From: CTSoil-075 sp964292325
GTDB lineage: Bacteria; Bacillota; Negativicutes; DSM-13327
Direction of reading: 5' to 3'
Length of the DNA stretch: 27,753 bases
Assembly (NCBI GenBank): GCA_964292325.1
Contig: CAXYVG010000049.1
Span: 1-27,753, forward strand
Below the pieces are notes generated by a model. That model had not been told where the DNA came from and made no database searches. It was given only the letters and a program-made list of their open reading frames with translations. This document shows, in pieces, positions 1 to 6,514 of the stretch (positions within the stretch are counted from its first letter, which is position 1; each line of letters opens with the position of its first letter). The position numbers and the translations under genes are program-made.

Positions 1-99
1 AGCGATAGCTAAACGTAACTTGGCTCTTTTTCTTTGGGCTGGTTTAAATTCCATAATAACTCATTCCTTTCATTTGCTATTTGGGTGCGACAAGAAGAT

Positions 100-134
100 A
101 AATATAGGGCTTCCACGCAGGAAGCCCTATATTT
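100..134 (-). terminator. 15-bp perfect hairpin after the small membrane peptide gene
   Basis: Arms 100-114 and 120-134 are perfect complements (core TATAGGGCTTCC) around a 5-nt loop. The hairpin begins 6 nt after the stop codon of the 141-254 gene. On the minus strand it is followed by ATCTTCTTG, only moderately U-rich. Most likely a Rho-independent terminator or 3' stabilising hairpin for that gene. Confidence 0.7.
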
Positions 135-140
135 AGGTAA

Positions 141-254
141 TTATAAAGTTTTATCATTATCCTCTTGTGATTTTTCTTGTTCAACAATCGCTTTTACTAC
201 AGCAAGTAGCACCGAAGCTGCTAACAATGCAATATCCATTATCTTCTTCGACAA
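141..254 (-). CDS. 37-residue hydrophobic peptide, putative small membrane protein
   Basis: The TTG start at 252-254 lies 9 nt downstream of a perfect AAGGAGG (264-270 on the plus strand). A second TTG directly upstream (255-257) gives a 6-nt spacer and cannot be excluded. The peptide opens MSKKIMD, has one hydrophobic helix IALLAASVLLAVVKAIV, and ends in a charged tail EQEKSQEDNDKTL. The strong ribosome site and the hairpin right after the stop argue that it is a real single-gene unit. I do not recognise the family. The size and layout resemble type I toxin peptides or small regulatory membrane peptides, but no antisense RNA is evident, so this is only a possibility. Confidence 0.6.
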   Translation of the reverse strand: MSKKIMDIALLAASVLLAVVKAIVEQEKSQEDNDKTL

Positions 255-378
255 CAAAACCTTCCTCCTTCTATATATTACTAAATTTATAATATATAGG
301 CGAAGTATAAGGTTATTCGATTATTTTATTGCTATTTCAATTTTGAATTTCCTATTTATTGGTATGACCTTCTATACT

Positions 379-561
379 CTAAATACCATCCTGATATGTA
401 CAGTCCCCTGTAAACTCCACGACATCTTTCCCTTCGTTATCCTTGAAATATTTCCATCTGGGAGTTCCGAAGAAAGCAGCGAACGCCTTATAATAAGTCA
501 ATGCAGGATTATTTTCTCTATAACCATTTTTGACTATCTGGACAGGGATTATCAACAAATC
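379..561 (-). pseudogene. Fragment of a secreted/lipoprotein-like gene, truncated at both ends
   Basis: The minus-strand reading frame gives ...IVKNGYRENNPALTYYKAF followed by AAFFGTPRWKYFKDNEGKD and VVEFTGDCTYQDGI, then stops. This pattern (xFFxxPxWKxF, GKDVVEFTGxC) is one I recall from the C-terminal domain of small zinc-ribbon or lipoprotein-type hypothetical proteins in Clostridia and Negativicutes. Those proteins continue well past this point, so the 3' end is missing. Upstream the frame is closed by TAA at 562-564 and no matching N-terminus is visible. I read it as a decayed or truncated remnant. The neighbouring frame (starting near 630, with GGGAGG upstream) yields only about 38 residues of no clear family. 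Confidence 0.5.
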
Positions 562-702
562 TTACCTGTTCCAGAGTATATGGACATTGGGAGCAGGGTG
601 GTTTTATCAGATAAAGTAGTTTCTTTATTTTCAATAAAATCGCCTCCCGAGATATAGTCTGACATCCGATAATTGAAAGGTTCTTAGCTTATTTGAGCAA
701 TC

Positions 703-879
703 CTATTTTTTCTTATTATCATAGTCAAATAATGCCGAGTATAAATCTCTATGAAATTTATTAAGGGGTATCATGCATCCAGTTATTGTTAGTAGCTTTC
801 TTGCCAAAATTATAGGAATCTTTTTGCCTCGAAATGTGATAAATTTCAAATTAATCACATTCTTATTTATTATCTTCAT
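703..879 (-). CDS. Possible 58-residue hypothetical protein
   Basis: An ATG-initiated minus-strand frame encodes a basic 58-residue peptide beginning MKIINKNVINLKFI and ending SALFDYDNKKK. An AAGG sits only 2 nt before the ATG, too close to be a good ribosome site. There is no recognisable domain or hydrophobic segment. It could equally be a chance frame in AT-rich DNA or the end of a decayed gene. Confidence 0.25.
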   Translation of the reverse strand: MKIINKNVINLKFITFRGKKIPIILARKLLTITGCMIPLNKFHRDLYSALFDYDNKKK

Positions 880-1134
880 AGCCTTAAAACATCCCGGAGT
901 TCATTAATCCTTTATTTTATGCCACAATACCAAGTATAAGCGAAACCCTGTATTTGCAGGGGGCGTGGGCGTAACATAAAATTAAGTAACACCAGCAATG
1001 AGGACATTTTTTGTTTTTGTAGAAAGTTTAAAAGTATAAAAAATAAGTTTAATGTTTATTCTAATAATTCAAATATTTAGTATCCCCTATACCATAACCC
1101 CATATCTATAGGAGTATTTTGAGGATTTTTATCC
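880..1134. other. Non-coding stretch, one short hairpin
   Basis: No convincing gene. A short hairpin CCCTG-tatttg-CAGGG lies near 946-961 and is followed by a G-rich patch (GGGGGCGTGGGCG) that stands out from the AT-rich surroundings. I could not assign a function such as terminator, attachment site or riboswitch. Confidence 0.4.
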
Positions 1135-1659
1135 TTAGAAGAGAGCATAAAAATCCATACTCATTCTAGTTAGTGTTATGTTCCCATACATGTTCCAAAC
1201 AACAACATTTGTGTTGTCAACATCACGCCAGACGTAAAAAGTAGAGACTGGTCCATCGGACGTTTTCTTATGCGGCATCCCATATAGTGAAGTAAAATAT
1301 TCTGCTCCATCACTATAATCAGTACCTTTAAAATAGGCTGAAACGTAGACAAGCTTTCCTTTGTAAAAAACAGGCATTATATCAGATTCGTAGGGAATAT
1401 GACGATCATCAAATCGAGGTTGCCATTCTTTTCGGAATTTTTTCAAAGCGTTTTCTTTAATTAAAAATGCTCGTGTATTACTGCGTATATCTTCGGAATA
1501 TGCTTGTAAAGGTGTTGGTACTTCAGCGTAAAACAAATCACGCATTTCCTCAAAATCAGTACCCCATGGATAATTTAAAAAACCGTTGGTTCCTGCATAA
1601 CAGGTACTTGATATGATTGTGAATATTGAAAGAAATAAAATGACTAAGTGTTTTTTCAC
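1135..1659 (-). CDS. Secreted hypothetical protein
   Basis: About 174 residues with a classical signal peptide: MKKHLVILFLSIFTIISSTCYA with cleavage expected after CYA. The mature part is rich in aromatic residues (YPWGTDFEEMRDLFY, PVFYKGKLVYVSAYFKG, STFYVWRD), suggesting a small folded extracytoplasmic domain. Starts with GTG at 1657-1659. A longer frame begins at GTG 1668, but the AAGGAG ribosome site (1668-1673) overlaps that codon, while the 1659 start has an ideal 8-nt spacer. Opposite Leu/Lys-rich frames are shadows. The gene follows 1701-2117 on the same strand with a 41-nt gap, so the two may be co-transcribed. Family not recognised. Confidence 0.7.
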   Translation of the reverse strand: MKKHLVILFLSIFTIISSTCYAGTNGFLNYPWGTDFEEMRDLFYAEVPTPLQAYSEDIRSNTRAFLIKENALKKFRKEWQPRFDDRHIPYESDIMPVFYKGKLVYVSAYFKGTDYSDGAEYFTSLYGMPHKKTSDGPVSTFYVWRDVDNTNVVVWNMYGNITLTRMSMDFYALF

Positions 1660-1700
1660 GTTTTTCACTCCTTATAATATTTTTTATATAACTAACCATT

Positions 1701-2117
1701 TTAGTTGGTATGATTACTTCTTTCAATAGTTTCAACAATAGGTACTTTTTTTAATACTTTAGTAGCATTTGCTGGATTTTTCTTATAATGTGTTGCAGAA
1801 CGAATAATCTCTGAACCCTTGAGACTTTTTTGTATCTTTACTTCATAGCCGAAATCTAAAATAACTTCCTTAACCATACCGCCAATTAGTTGACGAACTT
1901 CATTGTCTATAAAATTCAATTTGGCAGGATTGTGAAATTCAGCTTGGAGTTCTTTGATAATACCAGCGAGAGCAGGCATCTCAAACAAATCATTGGCAGT
2001 AAGCATTTTGTCAATGTTCTCAGGAGTTGACATATAGTCATACATTTCCTGAATGGTGGGATTACTATGGTATTTTTTAAAGCGAGGAAATAACTCAAAA
2101 AAACGATCAAGTGACAT
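1701..2117 (-). CDS. Hypothetical protein, palindrome-controlled
   Basis: A 138-residue soluble, mostly helical protein beginning MSLDRFFELFPRFKKYHSNP, with no signal peptide or membrane segment. Start chosen at ATG 2115-2117 because AAGGGGTG lies at a proper distance just upstream; the longer GTG start at 2126 falls inside that ribosome site. It is preceded by a near-consensus sigma-A promoter (2157-2185) and a 15-bp inverted repeat spanning the -10 region. This suggests tight repression, perhaps by its own product, although I see no clear helix-turn-helix. Family not recognised; the helical, acidic/basic composition would suit a phage-type or regulatory protein. Confidence 0.65.
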   Translation of the reverse strand: MSLDRFFELFPRFKKYHSNPTIQEMYDYMSTPENIDKMLTANDLFEMPALAGIIKELQAEFHNPAKLNFIDNEVRQLIGGMVKEVILDFGYEVKIQKSLKGSEIIRSATHYKKNPANATKVLKKVPIVETIERSNHTN

Positions 2118-2140
2118 ATTAAACACCCCTTTTTCAATAT

Positions 2141-2178
2141 TTGATTTTCTATATTTATTTTACAATATAGAAAATCAA
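2141..2178. repeat. 15-bp perfect inverted repeat, probable operator
   Basis: Arms TTGATTTTCTATATT (2141-2155) and its exact complement AATATAGAAAATCAA (2164-2178) are separated by 8 bp that contain most of the -10 hexamer of the promoter at 2157-2185. One arm fills the spacer between -35 and -10 and the other covers the transcription start. This is the geometry of a repressor operator. An RNA hairpin role is less likely because only one arm would be fully transcribed. Confidence 0.6.
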
Positions 2179-2185
2179 GTGTCAA
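2157..2185 (-). promoter_or_regulatory. Sigma-A-type promoter for the 2117-1701 gene
   Basis: The minus strand reads TTGACA (2180-2185), a 17-nt spacer, then TAAAAT (2157-2162). This is a perfect -35, optimal spacing and a 5/6 -10. Transcription would start near 2150, about 33 nt before the ATG. Confidence 0.7.
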
Positions 2186-2302
2186 GAATCTTGCAGAAAA
2201 CTTTTTTTGTTGCTTAATGGGTAATTTTAGCAGGTACTTGCTATGTTTATGTAGAATTGTAAGAAGAATATTTTTTTGAAGGAAAGGTTGTGGGAAAATA
2301 GT

Positions 2303-3040
2303 ATGCACACTCTACATTCAATATTATCTGCTCTAGTTACATTTTCTTTTATTGCGTTGATAGTTGGATTAATTAAGCCAGGGCTGGTACTATTTTGGAG
2401 TAATATTAAAAGCCGATCTAGAGTACTGTTATATTTTGGTGTTATGATGATTATTTTTGGAACATTAACAAGTTGGGTTGCGGATTATGATCCTCAATAT
2501 ATAGCAGAAAAGGAAGCAAAAGAGGCAACTAAAATAGCTGAAAAATTAACTGCTGAAGCAGTTAAAACTGAGAAGGTTGCCGAAGAACAAAAAAGAACTG
2601 AGCAACAAGCCGAAGAAATGAAAAAAGGAGCAAAAAAGTTAGTCATACAAGCACATGAAATTAGTGTTAATAAAAAACTTTATATAAATGATTTTATTAA
2701 TTTTGACAAAAAAATGAACACTATGAATAAAGAGGCAAAAGATAAAACAATAGGAACATACGTTAGATGGATGGGAAAAGTAAATAATGTAAATATAAAG
2801 GATAATAGGATAGGTCTTTTTTGTCGAAATCAAGACAAAGAATGGCAGAGTATAGTGGTAACGGTAGTACCTGAACAAGCCGATATTCTAAAAAAATTAA
2901 AAGAAGATGATAGTATAGATTTTGTTGCAAAAATTAAAGTGCCAAAGACAGGTGGAACTTCAATTCCTTATTATTTAAATGAAGGAGTTATTATGCAGTA
3001 TGCTGATATCGATTTAGAAAAAGAAGCATTACCAGATTAA
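2303..3040 (+). CDS. Membrane protein with coiled coil and OB-fold-like C-terminal domain
   Basis: About 245 residues. Two hydrophobic helices come first (around residues 3-27, ILSALVTFSFIALIVGLI, and 39-57, VLLYFGVMMIIFGTLTSWV). A strongly charged Glu/Lys/Ala coiled coil follows (about 65-115, EKEAKEATKIAEKLTAEAV...). The globular end has strand-rich segments YVRWMGKVNNVNI, IGLFCRNQDKEWQSIVVTVV and DDSIDFVAKIKVP, which recall tRNA_anti-like/OB-fold domains. The ATG at 2303 is used. The ribosome site is weak (AAGGAAAGG about 15 nt upstream), and TTG starts at 2276 or 2288 are alternatives. It is followed 45 nt later by the 3086 gene, probably as one transcript ending at the 3711 terminator. 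Function unknown. Confidence 0.65.
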   Translation: MHTLHSILSALVTFSFIALIVGLIKPGLVLFWSNIKSRSRVLLYFGVMMIIFGTLTSWVADYDPQYIAEKEAKEATKIAEKLTAEAVKTEKVAEEQKRTEQQAEEMKKGAKKLVIQAHEISVNKKLYINDFINFDKKMNTMNKEAKDKTIGTYVRWMGKVNNVNIKDNRIGLFCRNQDKEWQSIVVTVVPEQADILKKLKEDDSIDFVAKIKVPKTGGTSIPYYLNEGVIMQYADIDLEKEALPD

Positions 3041-3085
3041 TGATATGAGATGGATAATTTATGAAATGAATGGAGATGTTTAATT

Positions 3086-3655
3086 TTGGCTATGTATGGG
3101 CTTGGAGCGATGTATGGTAAAAGTGATATGAGTAAACAGTTTATAGCTCATCGAGTTGCATGTATTGGTTGGGGCGTTAACGAAGCACCTGCACTTTATA
3201 TGATGCTTCGCAAAGTTAAAGTTTCAGATTTTATTTATATTAAATCAATTAGTATAGCGAATAAAGAATTAATAATTAAAGCCGTTGGCGTAGTAGTAGA
3301 TGATAAAATTGAAGACTATAGTTATGGTAATGGCGTTAATGTCATTTGGTTATGGACTGGTGAGGAAAAAATAAAACTTGATGATTTAATGTATAAAAAT
3401 AATGTGTTTAATAATACTTTGTATGAAGAACACAATTTAGAATTACAACAGAAAATTTTGGGATTGGTTTTTAATGTAAATATACCAACGATAACTTTTG
3501 GCGAGGTGGCTATAAAAAAAGAAAAGATTATGGAATGTTTAAGTGATTTTTCTCATGAGCATAGTGATGAAGAATTGCAAAGAATGACTATAGATGAACT
3601 TCAAAATTTGTTGAACGATCTTACTGATTATTTAGATAATCCAAGAGACGAGTAA
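3086..3655 (+). CDS. PUA/EVE-like domain hypothetical protein
   Basis: A 189-residue soluble protein. The N-terminal half (MYGKSDMSKQFIAHRVACIGW, then NEAPALYMMLRKVKVSDFIYIKS, and IKAVGVVVDD) follows the layout of EVE/PUA-like modules that read modified nucleic acid bases. In those, a start such as YG...M...F...IACIGW is followed by xVKVGDxIYIKS and an IKAxGIV strand. The C-terminal part is acidic and helical. TTG start with GGAG 10 nt upstream; ATG 3092 is an alternative. Partner of the preceding membrane protein by spacing and shared terminator. The domain call is by pattern memory only. Defence or stress functions are conceivable for such modules but are not shown by the sequence. Confidence 0.6.
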   Translation: MAMYGLGAMYGKSDMSKQFIAHRVACIGWGVNEAPALYMMLRKVKVSDFIYIKSISIANKELIIKAVGVVVDDKIEDYSYGNGVNVIWLWTGEEKIKLDDLMYKNNVFNNTLYEEHNLELQQKILGLVFNVNIPTITFGEVAIKKEKIMECLSDFSHEHSDEELQRMTIDELQNLLNDLTDYLDNPRDE

Positions 3656-3710
3656 ATAACAGGTAAAAGGTTTTTGGTATTGCTGTCCACAATTTAATAT
3701 AATTTTAATG

Positions 3711-3740
3711 AGTCTTACTATTGAGTGAGGCTTATTTTTT
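3711..3740 (+). terminator. Rho-independent terminator
   Basis: A 9-bp stem (3711-3719 with 3724-3732, including G-U pairs) and a 4-nt loop are followed by a long T tract (3735-3750). It lies 55 nt downstream of the 3086-3655 gene, closing the two-gene unit. Confidence 0.75.
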
Positions 3741-3783
3741 TATTTTTTTTACAACGTAAGCGTAAAACAGGTTCTTTCCAACT

Positions 3784-4132
3784 TTAGTTGATTTGTAACA
3801 TTTCTCCATTTTTTTGCTGTATGAGATATATCTTTTCATGCTCGAAATCTAGTTCGCCCAGAGACAACTTTGATCCCCCAGCTCTTGCAATTTTAGCACG
3901 CTTACGTCTATCTGCCACGGCCTTTGCAAGGTCGGCAATAAATTCCGGCCACTATATAGACGTATAGTGCAATCAATCTTATCCCCCCGAAAGTGCTTGA
4001 ACAATTTGAATATTGCATCTTTACCGATAAGCTCAAACAATTCCAAATAACTATCGTTAGTGCATCCGCTTCGTTACCTTCAACACCAAAGTGTTTCTGC
4101 CTACAATATATAACCAAAGGCTTTATACACAA
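3784..4132 (-). pseudogene. Frameshifted remnant of an unrecognised gene
   Basis: Three overlapping minus-strand frames join into one plausible protein with two frameshifts: a piece ending HFGVEGNEADAL, then NDSYLELFELIGKDAIFKLF and KHFRGDKID, then, after a shift near 3950, WPEFIADLAKAVADRRKR, AKIARAGGSKLSLGELDFEH and a stop at 3784. Coding quality is good in each piece but no frame is open throughout. The middle piece (xLFELIGKDAIFKLFKHFxG) loosely resembles the start of Mor-type phage activators, but the end does not, so no family is assigned. Confidence 0.5.
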
Positions 4133-4511
4133 CCATCGTTGATATTATCAAAATCAATGTTAATCACCAGATTGCCTGTATTTCATAACGATTACTAAAA
4201 TTATAACAATGAGAACTTTCTTAATTCAAATCACGAACAGGATTTTTTAAATTTCCACAAAATGTTCCTTTTCCAGAATTTTAATAGGGCGATATTTATT
4301 CCTATAAGCATCTGTATCACGCCTCATTAAATAAGCAATCCCCTCTGCCAAACGACAGAGGGGATTACTTATTGTTAGCTATTTTAGAATATATACTTAA
4401 AAACACCAAAGATATGACTTTGATTGCCCAATATTCTTCATTTCAATAATATGTGATATGATACTGATGAATGACTAATAATACTATACCTTATTTAAGA
4501 AAGGAATCCAT
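4133..4511. other. Intergenic region with a large hairpin and a short ORF fragment
   Basis: No convincing gene. A short minus-strand frame (4247-4327) reads MRRDTDAYRNKYRPIKILEK... and looks like a gene fragment, but is only 26 codons. The only other structure is the hairpin at 4332-4371. The sequence before 4512 is AT-rich and carries possible but non-consensus promoter elements (for example TATGAT near 4456). Confidence 0.4.
4332..4371. terminator. 16-bp hairpin, possible terminator
   Basis: Arms 4332-4347 and 4356-4371 (core AATCCCCTCTG / CAGAGGGGATT) pair over 16 bp with one mismatch and an 8-nt loop. The flank on the minus strand is TTTAATGAGG, a weak U run. It reads like a transcription terminator, but the gene it would serve is unclear. 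Confidence 0.5.
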
Positions 4512-5909
4512 ATGAATAATCTTACTAGCAATCTTTACCCTATCATTGGCGAAAACGGAACTTTTCTCGGTTATTCATTGATAACTGGAGAACCTGTCAT
4601 AACTAATTTCAGCTTAATTGACAGAGAAATTAATGTCTCTAAAGATAACCTGCTATCGCTTGGCGGCAAAAAAGAGCGAAAAACTATTATATCTATAAAT
4701 GAATTGCAAAAAGCACTGGTAAAGCTTACTTTAGCTGTGCATAAAGCGATTGTTGCCAATAAAGTCTATATTCGAAGTGAAGAGAAATGTGGTGCTGAAC
4801 CGGTAGAAACAGGATTTCATTTTGAAATACCTCAGTTGAACGACTATTTTATATATCAATTAGTGTTTGATATTTTATATGACAAGTTCCTCAGTGAATC
4901 ACCAAAGCTAACTCTTAACCAGTATTGCGAGAAGCGGCATAGCGACCTTAAGGAAATGCCAAATACCCTTAATAAACTGATGGCCATGCAAATTGAACTG
5001 GAACTTGGTAAAGTCAGTCAAAATGGAGAAGTAAAAAAGGGAATTTACGATAATGCAGAGTTAATAAGAGATGCCGAAGAATTTGGATGTAATCTTGCTA
5101 AATATAGTGAAGCATTTCGTTCGCAAAACAAATCATTTACAGGTAAAAGAAGTAAAAAAGCCAGTGAATACAAGCCAAGACGTGAATGTGTTTGGGATTA
5201 TGTCTTTTATAACGGAAACAGTAAGTTGATTACAGCTAAACAATTCCGCCGGCTCCTCGAACATGACAGTAATTATAGTTATACGAATTTTGTAGAAGAA
5301 TTCAAGGCTTATGATGATTTTGTACAAAGTTTGTTTCAACAAAAAGCAAAAAACGATGAAGATTATTTCCTAAAGGCTATGGGTTTTTATCATTTAGAAA
5401 TATACAAGAGGCTAGATTTCATTTACAAACTTGCATCAGACATGGAAAATAGAGGAATGACCGAGATTGACAAGACCCATTTTCTAATCCGTAGATTTTA
5501 TCCTCATGTATGTTTTCCATATATCACCAGTAATCAGTTGCGCATTATTATAAAGCGAAGATACTATAGACCGCTTTTATTTATCGAAAGAGACTGGATG
5601 AAACTGGTGGAGCAAAATCAAGCTGACCCTAATCAGTATCTGGTTTATTCTTATAAACTCGACTTGATAAGAGCAATCATTTATGAGCTATTTCGCTATA
5701 ATTTTAATTTCGTGCCCAAGGGATACAAGGCTATTTCAGATTTCATTCGCAAGCATTATAATGTTTTAAATTATCATGAACCAAACAAAATATGGGATAC
5801 GGATGAAACAACTAAATTAAACCTGATACGCATAACTAACGCACAAAAAATAAATAAGGCTTTATTTGAGGCATCCGCTAAAAGACCAAAAATAAAAAAA
5901 AGAAAATAA
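4512..5909 (+). CDS. Unrecognised 465-residue protein of the integrative element
   Basis: A long, clean reading frame with AAAGGA 7-8 nt before the ATG and a strong hairpin after its stop. It has no signal peptide or membrane helix. The first ~130 residues mix strands and helices (LYPIIGENGTFLGYSLITG). The remainder is helical and rich in Tyr, Phe, Lys and Arg (FYPHVCFPYITSNQLRII, IKRRYYRPLLFIERDWMKL), ending in a very basic tail KRPKIKKRK. The basic, aromatic-rich character would suit nucleic-acid binding. It precedes the FtsK-like gene by about 600 nt of non-coding DNA. In comparable small elements this place is held by a replication or relaxase protein, but I see no HUH or Rep_trans motif, so no function is assigned. 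Confidence 0.7.
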   Translation: MNNLTSNLYPIIGENGTFLGYSLITGEPVITNFSLIDREINVSKDNLLSLGGKKERKTIISINELQKALVKLTLAVHKAIVANKVYIRSEEKCGAEPVETGFHFEIPQLNDYFIYQLVFDILYDKFLSESPKLTLNQYCEKRHSDLKEMPNTLNKLMAMQIELELGKVSQNGEVKKGIYDNAELIRDAEEFGCNLAKYSEAFRSQNKSFTGKRSKKASEYKPRRECVWDYVFYNGNSKLITAKQFRRLLEHDSNYSYTNFVEEFKAYDDFVQSLFQQKAKNDEDYFLKAMGFYHLEIYKRLDFIYKLASDMENRGMTEIDKTHFLIRRFYPHVCFPYITSNQLRIIIKRRYYRPLLFIERDWMKLVEQNQADPNQYLVYSYKLDLIRAIIYELFRYNFNFVPKGYKAISDFIRKHYNVLNYHEPNKIWDTDETTKLNLIRITNAQKINKALFEASAKRPKIKKRK

Positions 5910-5923
5910 ATATAGCTTAATAC

Positions 5924-5962
5924 CAAAGACACCGTCCGGCAAACAGCCGAGCGGTGTCTTTG
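5924..5962 (+). terminator. Hairpin terminator after the 465-residue gene
   Basis: Perfect 11-bp arms CAAAGACACCG (5924-5934) and CGGTGTCTTTG (5952-5962), with further partial pairing inside the loop. It lies 15 nt after the stop codon. The trailing T run is poor (CGTATTTCCG), so termination may be inefficient. Confidence 0.65.
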
Positions 5963-6514
5963 CGTATTTCCGTAGATAAAATTACTACAACTCCTTCAAG
6001 TACTGGGTTTGAAGGCATTTTACTTTTTAATATAGTAGTTGCTGCGTTTATGCAGATTTCGAGATATTGATATAAATTCCTATCTCTATACTTGAAAATA
6101 AAAATGCTATTAATCCCTGTAATAATAAGGACCTCAAGAATTTTTATTGGGGTAGATATCGATTTTATTGTGCGTCAATTTTTCAAATGCGATAATTGAT
6201 GATTTGAATCATACTTAAATTAATCGGATCGTTACCAAGCGAAATTGCTTAGGAAAACGCTATAAACTTGTTGGGGCTTAACTCGCAGCCAGGCTTACGC
6301 TCTGGTGTAACCGACAAAAAGGGGGGATGTTGTTCTAAGTATGGAACCTTGCCAGGGAATCATTTAAAAAAACTAAGAGTTTCTTCTTCTACTTCTTTTC
6401 ATATCTACACTGTCTGTATTGCACAGATTAGTGCTGTTTAAGCAAGTAGGCATCCATTTAATCAGCGGAAGAAGAAGCAGAATAACTGTCATTATCGAAA
6501 GGAGAACCAGCTTT
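5963..6514. other. Long non-coding region, candidate origin or transfer site
   Basis: About 550 bp with no convincing gene. The first half is AT-rich. At 6230-6340 composition changes to mixed and structured sequence, including AAGCgaaattGCTT, a CCAG-gcttacgct-CTGG hairpin, and a GGGGGG run (about 6321-6326). Sitting directly upstream of an FtsK-type translocase gene in a mobile element, it is a reasonable place for an oriT, replication origin or untranslated leader. No nick-site motif can be named. Confidence 0.35.

Noticed and set aside
34..657. 207-codon plus-strand open frame
   Set aside because: No ribosome site, odd composition (long runs of Ile/Phe/Ser), and the minus strand over the same DNA holds a well-signalled small gene, its terminator and a recognisable gene fragment.
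946..972. CCCTG hairpin followed by a G-rich patch as riboswitch or att site
   Set aside because: Only a 5-bp stem and no motif of a known riboswitch or recombination core could be matched.
4247..4327. 26-codon frame MRRDTDAYRNKYRPIKILEK...
   Set aside because: Too short, no ribosome site and no recognised family; at most a gene fragment.
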